A stretch of DNA of 64,000 bases. Origin: VRUE01 sp963702175. GTDB taxonomy: Bacteria > Actinomycetota > Thermoleophilia > Solirubrobacterales > 70-9. Under the pieces are notes generated by a model. That model saw only the letters and a program-made list of their open reading frames with translations, was not told the origin of the DNA and did not search any database. The position numbers were made by a program, and so were the translations under genes. Where the stretch lies: NCBI GenBank assembly GCA_963702175.1, contig OY969721.1, forward strand, positions 1,736,001 through 1,800,000, written 5' to 3'. Below are positions 25,098 through 32,276 of this stretch, one piece after another. How positions within the stretch are numbered: the stretch's first letter is position 1; each line of letters begins with the position of its first letter.

Positions 25098-25193
25098 GCT
25101 AGGTTGCTTGCTTTGCTCGCAGCACCCCGAGTGCTCGTCAAGCGCGATCGTCCCGGCTCAGTTCACCGAGCACGACCGGATAGCCTTGAGCTG

Positions 25194-25385
25194 ATGGCTG
25201 ATGGGATTCCCCTCGGGGAGTGGTCGGGAAGCAACGCTACGCGGGAGCTACATGAAGCGATCCGCGAGTTCAATCAGGAAGCGGCCAAGCAAACGGCGAT
25301 CATGATCCGACTAACCCGACTGATAGTCGGCCTGACCGTGGTCTTGGTGATCGGGCTTGTCGTACAGATCATCGTCGCCATCTAG
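25194..25385 (+). CDS. Small single-pass membrane protein
   Basis: 63 residues from ATG 25194: a soluble amphipathic N-terminal half (LGEWSGSNATRELHEAIREF) and one C-terminal helix (RLIVGLTVVLVIGLVVQIIV). The size and layout suit a membrane-anchored accessory protein. It lies inside the repeat-bounded VapBC segment. Function unknown. Confidence 0.45.
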   Translation: MADGIPLGEWSGSNATRELHEAIREFNQEAAKQTAIMIRLTRLIVGLTVVLVIGLVVQIIVAI

Positions 25386-25438
25386 TACGGCTCCATCGCA
25401 ACCGGGCCCAGTTCCGGCCAGCTTCACGCGCGATGGCC

Positions 25439-25876
25439 TCACAACGGGTGCGAGATCCAGTGTGCCCCGACAGCGAGATGCTCGCCGAGGCGCTCAAGGT
25501 GCTGGTCAAAGTGCAGGATGTCGACGCCCGCGCTCTGGGCGGCGACTGCTACCACCAAGTCGGTGAGGGGAAAACGATGGGCACCGTGTGAGCCATCGGC
25601 TGCCAGCTCGCGCATCGTCGCCAGAACCGCACGTTGCACACTGCGATCCACCGCCACCTCGCGCAGGCTCTCCAGGGTTCGCTCGACTGCGGCGATTCCA
25701 TCCGATCCCCTTGCGTCGACCATCAGCTCGTACCGCACGGGCCAGCACCAGCGGACGTCGCCACGCTCGATCGCGCCAAGCAACAGATCGCGCGCTCCGC
25801 TGTCCCGGCGAGCCTGCATCCAAGCGGAGGTATCCGCAAGCACCGGCCCGGTGCCGTCCCATAGCCGGATCGGCAT
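25439..25876 (-). CDS. vapC: PIN-domain ribonuclease toxin, VapC type
   Basis: 145 residues. The PIN acidic residues are visible: first Asp in VLADTSAWMQARRD, Glu in WPVRYELMVDARG, then Asp in FPLTDLVVAVAA and VDILHFDQHLERL. VapC toxins cleave tRNA or rRNA. ATG 25876 overlaps the vapB stop by one base (TGATG), a coupled pair. Confidence 0.9.
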   Translation of the reverse strand: MPIRLWDGTGPVLADTSAWMQARRDSGARDLLLGAIERGDVRWCWPVRYELMVDARGSDGIAAVERTLESLREVAVDRSVQRAVLATMRELAADGSHGAHRFPLTDLVVAVAAQSAGVDILHFDQHLERLGEHLAVGAHWISHPL

Positions 25877-26139
25877 CAGGCCGCAGGCGGTGTGTTCAAG
25901 CGATCAACCGCGGCGAGGTCAAGATCGAACTGCTTGGAATCCATCGACTCGAACAGGGCCTCGGCGGCGACACGCCGGTTGCGGCCAGCCTCCAGCTCTG
26001 CCTCTGCCCCCTCGACTGCAAGGCGGCGCAGCAACGTCGCATCGGCCTCGCGAGTGCCGGTAGCGGCGCGAACCCGCGCTAGAGCCTCCCCCAGCTCTGG
26101 GTCAGCGGTGACGGCGATTCGAGGGTGCTTGGAAGGCAT
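25876..26139 (-). CDS. vapB: Antitoxin of the VapBC pair
   Basis: 87 residues from ATG 26139 (a GTG at 26148 is also possible). The first part, PRIAVTADPELGEALARVRA, resembles the ribbon-helix-helix antitoxin start, and the C-terminal half (EALFESMDSKQFDLDLAAVD) would wrap the toxin. Overlaps vapC by one base. Autoregulation through the palindrome 26154-26180 is likely. Confidence 0.75.
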   Translation of the reverse strand: MPSKHPRIAVTADPELGEALARVRAATGTREADATLLRRLAVEGAEAELEAGRNRRVAAEALFESMDSKQFDLDLAAVDRLNTPPAA

Positions 26140-26153
26140 TGCCAACACAGTGT

Positions 26154-26180
26154 AGCTCGTTGGGGTTACTCCAACGAGCT
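26154..26180. promoter_or_regulatory. Operator-like palindrome upstream of vapBC
   Basis: agctcgttgg and its exact complement ccaacgagct flank a 7-base centre, ending 15 bases from the vapB ATG. A TACACT -10-like box lies between the palindrome and the start. Confidence 0.6.
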
Positions 26181-26218
26181 CCTTGGCCGGATCAAGTTCT
26201 TGATCTTGCGCCGGAAAC

Positions 26219-26250
26219 CGGGGTTCGAGAGTCGTCCGCCTAGCTCCATC
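26219..26250 (+). repeat. Right 32-bp direct repeat of the VapBC segment
   Basis: Matches 25066-25097 at 31 of 32 positions. The two copies are 1153 bases apart and enclose the small membrane protein and vapBC. Confidence 0.75.
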
Positions 26251-26346
26251 TCAGGGATCGAGGTAGCTCGCTGTCGATCGGGTGCCCTGGCGCTGGCCAT
26301 TTCTCGCGGGCTTGAGTCGAAGATGAAGACTTGGAACGTCCTGCTC

Positions 26347-26574
26347 CTAGTTCTGATGCTGGGAGAAGCACTTGACGTAGATCACCGCACCGTTCGACGG
26401 CGCGTACTTGACCTGCACTCGTTCAAACCGCTCGTTCCGGATCAGTACGAGGTCGAAGTCGCAGTCCTCCCCGTATGGGATTGCGATCTTGTGCCCACGT
26501 CTCAGAAGATCGCCGGCGACCATCAGCTCGGCTAGGTCACCCTTGCCCGGTTCGATTGCAAGCCGGCTCGACGC
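26347..26574 (-). pseudogene. Fragment of a PD-(D/E)XK endonuclease-like gene
   Basis: The minus-strand frame reads KGDLAELMVAGDLLRRGHKI, AIPYGEDCDFDLVLIRNERF, ERVQVKYAPSNGAVIYVKCF and stops at TAG 26347-26349. This matches the group-I-intron-type PD-(D/E)XK family: helix with E, the D of DFDLVL, and QVK. It has no start codon (the frame is stopped by the lipA TGA) and lacks the usual C-terminal half, so it is a remnant. Confidence 0.5.
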
Positions 26575-27549
26575 TCAGGCAGCGCCGCGCGCCCGCTCGG
26601 GCAGGTTCTGGTCCGCGTGGTAGCTGCTGCGGACCAGCGGCCCTGAGGCGACCGACTCGAAGCCGAGCTCGTAGGCGGCATTCTCCAGCGCCTCGAACTC
26701 GTCGGGATGCCAGTAGCGCGCCACTGGCAGGTGGTTCTCGGTTGGGCGCAGGTACTGGCCCACGGTCAGCACCTGGACCTTGTGCTCGCGCAGGACCTCG
26801 AAGGTCTCGACCATCTCCTCGAAGGACTCGCCGAGCCCGACCATCAGCCCTGACTTGGTCACCACGTCGGGACCGCCCATCTCCTTAGCCATCTTCAGCA
26901 CCCGGGCCGAGCGCATGAATTTGGAGCCGCGGCGCGCCTTCGGGTAGAGGCGCGGCACCGTCTCGACGTTGTGGTTGAAGACGTCGGGTCGCTCGTGAAT
27001 CACCTTGGCCAGTGGCATCTCCTGGCCGCGGAAGTCAGGGGTGAGCACCTCGACCTTGCAGCCTGGCGCCTGCATCCGGATTGAGCGGATCGTGCCGACG
27101 AAGGCCCCGGCGCCGTAGTCGGGTAGGTCGTCGCGGTCGACTGAGGTGACGACCGCGTGGCGCAGGCCCATCCGCTTCACCTGGTTGGCGACCCGCAGCG
27201 GCTCCAGCGGATCGTTCCAACTCGGCACCCCCGTCTTCACGTTGCAGAAGCCGCAGCGGCGGGTGCAGACGTCGCCGAGGATCATGAAGGTCGCCGTGCC
27301 ACGCTCCCAGCACTCGCCGACGTTGGGGCAGTTGGCCTCCTCGCAGACGGTGTGCAGTCCCTCGCCGCCGATCTCTGCCTTCAGCCGACGGTAGGTCGGG
27401 CCGCCCGGCGCCGGCACCTTCAGCCAGGGCGGCTTGCGGGCGCGGCGGAAGGGGACCGTGCCGTCGGCGTCGGCCGCCGTCCCGCCTGGCTTGGCGCGGG
27501 AGCGGGTTACGTGGACGCGCTCGGCTGCCTCTGTCGTCGCCTCGGTCAT
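26575..27549 (-). CDS. lipA: Lipoyl synthase
   Basis: 324 residues. A radical-SAM enzyme that inserts two sulfurs into octanoyl groups on E2 and H-protein. The auxiliary cluster ligands are C69, C74 and C80 (CEEANCPNVGEC); the SAM cluster ligands are C95, C99 and C102 (CTRRCGFC). Other family motifs: HAVVTSVDRDDLPDYGA, HNVETVPRLYP, SGLMVGLGE, LTVGQYLRPT, and the C-terminal S in GPLVRSSYHADQ. The ATG overlaps the lipB stop by 4 bases. Its product serves the pyruvate dehydrogenase E2 encoded 6 kb away. Confidence 0.97.
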   Translation of the reverse strand: MTEATTEAAERVHVTRSRAKPGGTAADADGTVPFRRARKPPWLKVPAPGGPTYRRLKAEIGGEGLHTVCEEANCPNVGECWERGTATFMILGDVCTRRCGFCNVKTGVPSWNDPLEPLRVANQVKRMGLRHAVVTSVDRDDLPDYGAGAFVGTIRSIRMQAPGCKVEVLTPDFRGQEMPLAKVIHERPDVFNHNVETVPRLYPKARRGSKFMRSARVLKMAKEMGGPDVVTKSGLMVGLGESFEEMVETFEVLREHKVQVLTVGQYLRPTENHLPVARYWHPDEFEALENAAYELGFESVASGPLVRSSYHADQNLPERARGAA

Positions 27550-28280
27550 GCCACGCCGAGCCTAGCGTTGTCGAGCCCCAGGGCGGCAGGGGTGGTCGCG
27601 ACCGGGGCGCGCTCGAAGACCTCGCCGTAGCGGGCGGTGACCGTGCCGGCAAAGGCGTCGAGGTCCTGCTCCGTCCCCAGCTCGCGGCTCAGCGAGGTCA
27701 CCTGGCAACCCTCGATCCCGCAGGGGACGATCCACTCGAACGGCTGCAGGTCGTTGTTGACGTTGATCGCCAGGCCGTGGGTGGTGACGCCGCGGCTGAC
27801 GTGGACGCCGATTGAGCCGATCTTGCGCGACTCCTCCGCGCCGGCGGCCGAGCCCGGCGGCTCGCCCTCGGTCCAGACCCCGGTCAGTCCCTCGATCGTG
27901 CGGGCGGTGACACCGTGCTCGGCCAGCGACGTAATCGTCACCTGCTCCAGTCGCCGCACGTACTCGTGGACGTCGTCGTCGTAGGCCTTCAGCGAAACGA
28001 TCGGGTAAGCAACCAGCTGGCCGGGCCCGTGGTAGGTGACGCGGCCGCCGCGGTCGGTGTCGTGGATCTCGATCCCCTGCGCTTGGTACCACTCGGGCGC
28101 CATCGGCAGCTCCTCGGCGCTGGAGCGGCGCCCGCGGGTGTAGACGGGGGGGTGCTCGAGCAGCAGCAGCACGTCCGGGACGGCACCCTCCAGCCGTGCC
28201 TCGACCAGCCAGCGCTGGGCGACGCCGGCCTCCTCGTAGGGGAGGGTGCCGCAGTGGACGACCAGGATTTTCTCGCTCAC
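27546..28280 (-). CDS. lipB: Octanoyltransferase
   Basis: 244 residues from GTG 28280. Transfers octanoate from acyl carrier protein to lipoyl domains, the first step of lipoate synthesis. Motifs: HPPVYTRGRRS, the substrate loop GGRVTYHGPGQLVAYPI, the catalytic Lys in SRKIGSIGVHVSRGVTTHG, and the catalytic Cys in VPCGIEG. An in-frame extension to 28340 adds a basic peptide not seen in the family. The divergent membrane-protein gene starts 46 bases away. Confidence 0.95.
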   Translation of the reverse strand: MSEKILVVHCGTLPYEEAGVAQRWLVEARLEGAVPDVLLLLEHPPVYTRGRRSSAEELPMAPEWYQAQGIEIHDTDRGGRVTYHGPGQLVAYPIVSLKAYDDDVHEYVRRLEQVTITSLAEHGVTARTIEGLTGVWTEGEPPGSAAGAEESRKIGSIGVHVSRGVTTHGLAINVNNDLQPFEWIVPCGIEGCQVTSLSRELGTEQDLDAFAGTVTARYGEVFERAPVATTPAALGLDNARLGVA

Positions 28281-28326
28281 TCTTGAAATCGTCTCACGTC
28301 GCCGCCCTATCCTTCGGCTTTCGCTC

Positions 28327-30021
28327 ATGGCCCAAGCCAAGTCCCTCCGACCCGATTGGCTCCCTGCCGTGGCGCTCAGCGCCGCGCTGGCCGCTGCGAT
28401 GCTTGCTTGGAATCCGCAGGTCGGCGATCTCGCTGCCCAGGTCTTCCGCGTTGAGCTGTTCGAGCGTGCCGGCCTAGCGATCTGGAACGGCAGTTGGTAC
28501 GGCGGCCACTACACCCTCACCTACAGTGTTCTCTTCCCGCCGTTCGCCGCCCTGCTCAGCCCGCAGCTGGTGGGAATGCTGTCGGTGGTCGCCTCCGCCT
28601 ATCTCTTCGACCGCCTGGTGCGCGACCACTGGGGCGAGGCCGCCCGCCCGGCGACCCTCTGGTTCGCCGCCGGCGTAGTCACCCTCCTAGCCGATGGCCA
28701 GCTCACCTTCGCCCTAGGAGTCGCCTTCGGCCTAGTGGCTCTGCGAGCGCTTCAGCTCAAACGCTCATCCCTGGCCCTCGTCGCGGCGGCCCTATGCGCT
28801 TTGAGCAGTCCGGTCGCTGCGGTCTTCCTGGCCGGGGTGCTTTTGGCCAGCGCCGTGGACCTGCCTCCTCTCTCCCGCGGGTGGCGCGGATATGGAGGGG
28901 CCGAGAACGGAGGCGAAGCCCCCGCCCGCAGGCTCCTCCATATCCGTGTCAGGCCCCGCGGGCCAGAGCTCTGGTCGGCCCTGCTTGCTCTTACTCTCGT
29001 CCTCGTACCCAACGCACTCTTCCCCGGCGCCGGCGAGTTCCCCTTCGCCTTCTCCTCTTTCATCGCGATCCCGCTCTGGTGCGGGTCGGCTCTTTACCTG
29101 ACCCGCGACCTCGCGGACGAGGAGCGGCAGCTGCGCCAGGTCCTGCTCGGCTACATGCTGGCGGCGACCGTGATCTGGCTCATCCCCAATGCGATGGGCG
29201 GCAACGCGGTGCGGCTCGGCGCCCTCTTCGGGGGACCGGTCCTGGCCGCTGTGCTGCTCGCCCACCGACCCCGCGTCCCGACCTGGTTCCTAGTGCTGTT
29301 CGTGGCCGGCGGCCTCTACTGGCAGCTGACTGCGAGCGTCACCCAAATCGCCCGCAGCGTCGGCGATCCCTCAACCAAGTCGGACTACTTCGAGCCGGCG
29401 GCTGGCTGGCTGCGAGGCCACGGCGGCGAGGGGGTTCGAGTCGAGGTGCCGCCGACGGCGAACCACTGGGAGTCGGCGTACCTGGCCGCCGAGGTGGACC
29501 TCGCCCGCGGCTGGCTGCGCCAGATCGACACGACCCGGGACGACATCTTCTACGCCGAGGACAGCCGTCTCACCGACGCCACCTACAGCCACTGGCTGCG
29601 CGAGAACGCGGTCTCCTACGTCGCCCTGCCGGACGCCTCGCTCGACTACTCCTCGCTCGCCGAGCAGCGGCTGATCCTGCGCGACCCGCCTTATCTGAGC
29701 CTGCAATGGAGCGACGAGCACTGGCGGATCTACGCCGTGCGCGGCGCCGCGCCCCTGGTCGAACCGCTCGGCGACGGTGTGGCGCAGACCCGCTGGGTCG
29801 GCCACGAGGGATTCGCGCTCGACGTCCGCCGCCCAGGCGAGTTCCTCGTCCGGGTCAACTTCACTCCCTACTGGTCGATCGCCCGCGGCGAGGGCTGCCT
29901 ACTCCACCGCCGTGACTGGACGCTGGTCCGCGCCAGGCGTGCCGGCGTCTTCCGAGTGGCCGCCGACTTCTCGCTGCCGCGGGCCTGGAAGGCGGCAACA
30001 GGCGCCCGCAAGACCTGCTGA
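28327..30021 (+). CDS. Polytopic membrane protein of unknown function
   Basis: 564 residues. About ten TM helices occupy residues ~15-345, with a WNGSWYGGHYTLTYSVLF loop early in the protein. A soluble extracytoplasmic C-terminal part follows (SDYFEPAAGWLRGHGGEGV, HWESAYLAAEVDLARGW, WLRENAVSYVALPDASLDYS). The arrangement resembles GT-C-type membrane glycosyltransferases and related sugar-handling proteins, but no catalytic motif is clear. Residues ~183-212, between two helices, are encoded by palindromic element A and are unlike the rest of the protein. Confidence 0.7.
   Translation: MAQAKSLRPDWLPAVALSAALAAAMLAWNPQVGDLAAQVFRVELFERAGLAIWNGSWYGGHYTLTYSVLFPPFAALLSPQLVGMLSVVASAYLFDRLVRDHWGEAARPATLWFAAGVVTLLADGQLTFALGVAFGLVALRALQLKRSSLALVAAALCALSSPVAAVFLAGVLLASAVDLPPLSRGWRGYGGAENGGEAPARRLLHIRVRPRGPELWSALLALTLVLVPNALFPGAGEFPFAFSSFIAIPLWCGSALYLTRDLADEERQLRQVLLGYMLAATVIWLIPNAMGGNAVRLGALFGGPVLAAVLLAHRPRVPTWFLVLFVAGGLYWQLTASVTQIARSVGDPSTKSDYFEPAAGWLRGHGGEGVRVEVPPTANHWESAYLAAEVDLARGWLRQIDTTRDDIFYAEDSRLTDATYSHWLRENAVSYVALPDASLDYSSLAEQRLILRDPPYLSLQWSDEHWRIYAVRGAAPLVEPLGDGVAQTRWVGHEGFALDVRRPGEFLVRVNFTPYWSIARGEGCLLHRRDWTLVRARRAGVFRVAADFSLPRAWKAATGARKTC
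28874..28962 (+). repeat. Coding palindromic element, copy A
   Basis: 89 bp bounded by CCCGCGGG at both ends. The left end CCCGCGGGTGGCGC is shared with copies B and C; the inner arms ggatatggagg/cctccatatcc are private to this copy. It lies in frame in the membrane-protein gene, in a hydrophilic loop. Confidence 0.7.
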
Positions 30022-30035
30022 GACAGGCAGCGCCT

Positions 30036-30803
30036 TCAGCCGCCCCCAGGCTGGCTGAGCTCACCGCGATCGGGATCGATGTAGAGGATCGTGCAAGCCG
30101 TTCCCGGTTCGGCGCCCGCGGCGAGTTCTCTGCAGGACTGATTGGTCGGGCCCGTGTATGCCTTGATCACGAGGTTGGTGTAGCCCCCGCCGGGAGGGAT
30201 CGACATCGTGACCTGCTGATCGACTTTCCCGTCCGAGTCGGGGCCCACATAAGTTCGCTCCAAGGGAAGGGTGCCGTACTTCATGAAGGGGTGGACGCTG
30301 TCGACCGTCATATCGGGTCTGACGGTGGCGAGGTCGACCTTGAGTGCGAGCCGGTCATCGGTTCTCATATTGGACGCCGTGATGCGCGCCGTGAGCTCCG
30401 AATGGTCGTCGCTGAGCGTCGCGGCGATCGCGGGCCGGGGCTCTTCATCGGCATTGTCGAAGACGAGCCAGAGCGCGATGCCGAAGCCCAAAGCGGTGCA
30501 GGCGGCGGCGAGGAGGAATAGTCGCTTCTCCCACCACTTGCCTTTCGAGGACTCTCCCTCCCCGGAGAGGAAGGTGGCGACGGCCAGCATCGTGCCGGCG
30601 AGCAGGACCAGGGCAATGGCTACCAGCAGCCAGTAGGGCTCATCTCGTTGGATGCGCCCGATCGAGCCCGTCGCCTCGAAGAGCGCCATGGTTGCCGCAA
30701 GCGGCGCCACCAACCCGAATACCCCAGCGAGGTCGAGCCTGTTCGAAACGGGCTTCACGGCGGCGCTCAGAAGCTGCGTTGCCCTCGGCTCGCTTTCACC
30801 CAT
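30036..30803 (-). CDS. Membrane protein of unknown function
   Basis: 255 residues. Three N-terminal helices (LDLAGVFGLVAPLAATMALF, WLLVAIALVLLAGTMLAVAT, LFLLAAACTALGFGIALWLV) are followed by an exported beta-rich domain (residues ~125-255) with one Cys pair (QSCRELA, GTACTILYID). The layout suggests a membrane-anchored sensor or adhesin-like domain. No family recognised. Confidence 0.65.
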   Translation of the reverse strand: MGESEPRATQLLSAAVKPVSNRLDLAGVFGLVAPLAATMALFEATGSIGRIQRDEPYWLLVAIALVLLAGTMLAVATFLSGEGESSKGKWWEKRLFLLAAACTALGFGIALWLVFDNADEEPRPAIAATLSDDHSELTARITASNMRTDDRLALKVDLATVRPDMTVDSVHPFMKYGTLPLERTYVGPDSDGKVDQQVTMSIPPGGGYTNLVIKAYTGPTNQSCRELAAGAEPGTACTILYIDPDRGELSQPGGG

Positions 30804-30826
30804 CCGCTGTGCCTCGGTGGTGAGCT

Positions 30827-31309
30827 TCAGGCATAGGTCGCGAGCCGGACCTGATCGAACGCGAGGACGGCGTTCGAGGCCCGACCTTCGCTCCGCGCCA
30901 CCACTGTCACCTTGGCCGCCTCGACCCCACGCTCCAGCAGTCCCCTGATCGAGTCGGTGACCGTGAGGATGCGCGTTGCGGGCTCCAGCTGGTGGGAGGG
31001 GCGCAGGTCGAAGGGATCGGCATCGGAGGGGATGTCGCAGTGGCCGACTTCGCCGAAGCAGCCGCCGTGGCCGAAGATGTAGAAGGTGCCGACGTAGGCG
31101 CGATGGGCCGAGTCCGCGCCTTTTCCCACCCCTCGCATGTCCATGAACACCCGCGCTTCGAAAGAGGGGCCGGAATGGTCGAGGCCGTAGAAGATCAGGT
31201 CGGCACGGTCGAAGGGACGGTCGCTGGGCGGCAGCTCGATCGGCTCGGTGATGAATCGCTCAACCACGGCCGGGCCCTTTCGCCGCTGCAGTGGAGGCCG
31301 CGTAGTCAT
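30827..31309 (-). CDS. Tyrosinase-associated beta domain (PPO1_KFDV-like), separate frame
   Basis: 160 residues. Segments FYGLDHSGPSFEARVFMDMR, AYVGTFYIFGHG, TRILTVTDSIRGLLERGVEA and KVTVVARSEGRAS follow the order of the C-terminal beta-sandwich of plant polyphenol oxidases, which shields the copper site. Here it begins at ATG 31309 inside the tyrosinase 3' end (50-base overlap) with no SD. It is either a coupled separate subunit or the C-terminal domain of one gene split by a frameshift near 31265-31310. Confidence 0.6.
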   Translation of the reverse strand: MTTRPPLQRRKGPAVVERFITEPIELPPSDRPFDRADLIFYGLDHSGPSFEARVFMDMRGVGKGADSAHRAYVGTFYIFGHGGCFGEVGHCDIPSDADPFDLRPSHQLEPATRILTVTDSIRGLLERGVEAAKVTVVARSEGRASNAVLAFDQVRLATYA

Positions 31310-32057
31310 AGCCCAGCTGGGCCACGTCGAGGGTCTGTCGGACCGTCATCGGAAATGGCGCCAGCGCTCGGTCGAGCAGAGGAGCGGGCACGCCTGCGCC
31401 GGGATGGCGCAGCTGCCAGAGGTACCAGAGCCGGTCGATCATGCAGTGGTGGGCCCAGAACAGTGGGTCGTAGGCGGCGGTAGGGACGCTGCCCATCGTG
31501 CCGCCGGTCCAAACGTGGATGCCACCGTGGACGTCCTCGAGCTGGCTTTGGAAGGTGAGGAAGTCGCGGTTCTGCAGGATCGCCTCGATTTCCGCGGTGG
31601 AAGGGAGTTCGTCTGGATCACCCGGTTCGCGGACGGTCCGCGTTTGGCGCGGGTTGACACGGCCCGACCGCTGGATCGGTGAGTCGAAGAGGGGATTCCT
31701 CGCACCGTCTACTCTGCGCCGCGCATAGGGACCAGGAATTCCCTCGCGGTGGTTGGTCCAGTCCCACCAGGGCAGGGTCACGCCGGGGACCCGGTCCTGC
31801 AGTGACTTCTCGAAGAAGTACAGGTAGGCCCGGTGCCAGGGCAGGAAGAGCTCGTCGCCGTGGACGCAGGAAATCGGCAGGGGCAGGCCGTGGATTCCTG
31901 CCCAGCGCTGGTAGCCGCGGTCGTCGCCGATCGCCTGGGACTCAGTGATCGAGCGCCGGAAGTTGGCGAGTTGGCCGGCGGTCATGCGCCGGGCGCTGCG
32001 GCGGTGGCGAAGCGCGCGCGGCGCGAGCGCTGGGGCGGGAGGGGAGGCAGTGCTCAC
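31260..32057 (-). CDS. Tyrosinase (type-3 copper oxidase)
   Basis: 265 residues from GTG 32057, with AAGGAGGGG upstream. CuA ligands lie in SCVHGDELFLPWHRAYLYFF, CuB in GGIHVWTGGTMGSV and DPLFWAHHCMIDRLWYLWQ. The enzyme oxidises phenols to quinones with O2. No signal peptide is visible, although a Pro/Ala-rich N-terminus is present. It overlaps the following beta-domain frame by 50 bases, which probably provides the C-terminal shield. Confidence 0.9.
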   Translation of the reverse strand: MSTASPPAPALAPRALRHRRSARRMTAGQLANFRRSITESQAIGDDRGYQRWAGIHGLPLPISCVHGDELFLPWHRAYLYFFEKSLQDRVPGVTLPWWDWTNHREGIPGPYARRRVDGARNPLFDSPIQRSGRVNPRQTRTVREPGDPDELPSTAEIEAILQNRDFLTFQSQLEDVHGGIHVWTGGTMGSVPTAAYDPLFWAHHCMIDRLWYLWQLRHPGAGVPAPLLDRALAPFPMTVRQTLDVAQLGYDYAASTAAAKGPGRG

Positions 32058-32276
32058 TAGCCCCTCCTTTGGGGAATGCTCGCTCGTCGCCTGCGTAGGC
32101 GCTGCCACCCCGTGTGTCTACGCAGCCTCATTCCCGCGACCCCGCTGGCGGCAGCGGCGATCGGTATCAGGCTAAGCGCCGTCTCCTCCACTGGAATGCC
32201 GGCCAGATGCGCCAACATCGCGCGACCCTCTCATATTTTTACTGACTACACAAGCGTTCTTAAGTAGCTGTGTGTG

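Noticed and set aside
26282..26535. Plus-strand frame with a hydrophobic start (MKTWNVLLLVLMLGEALDV)
   Set aside because: It is antisense to the PD-(D/E)XK fragment, which has the better family match.
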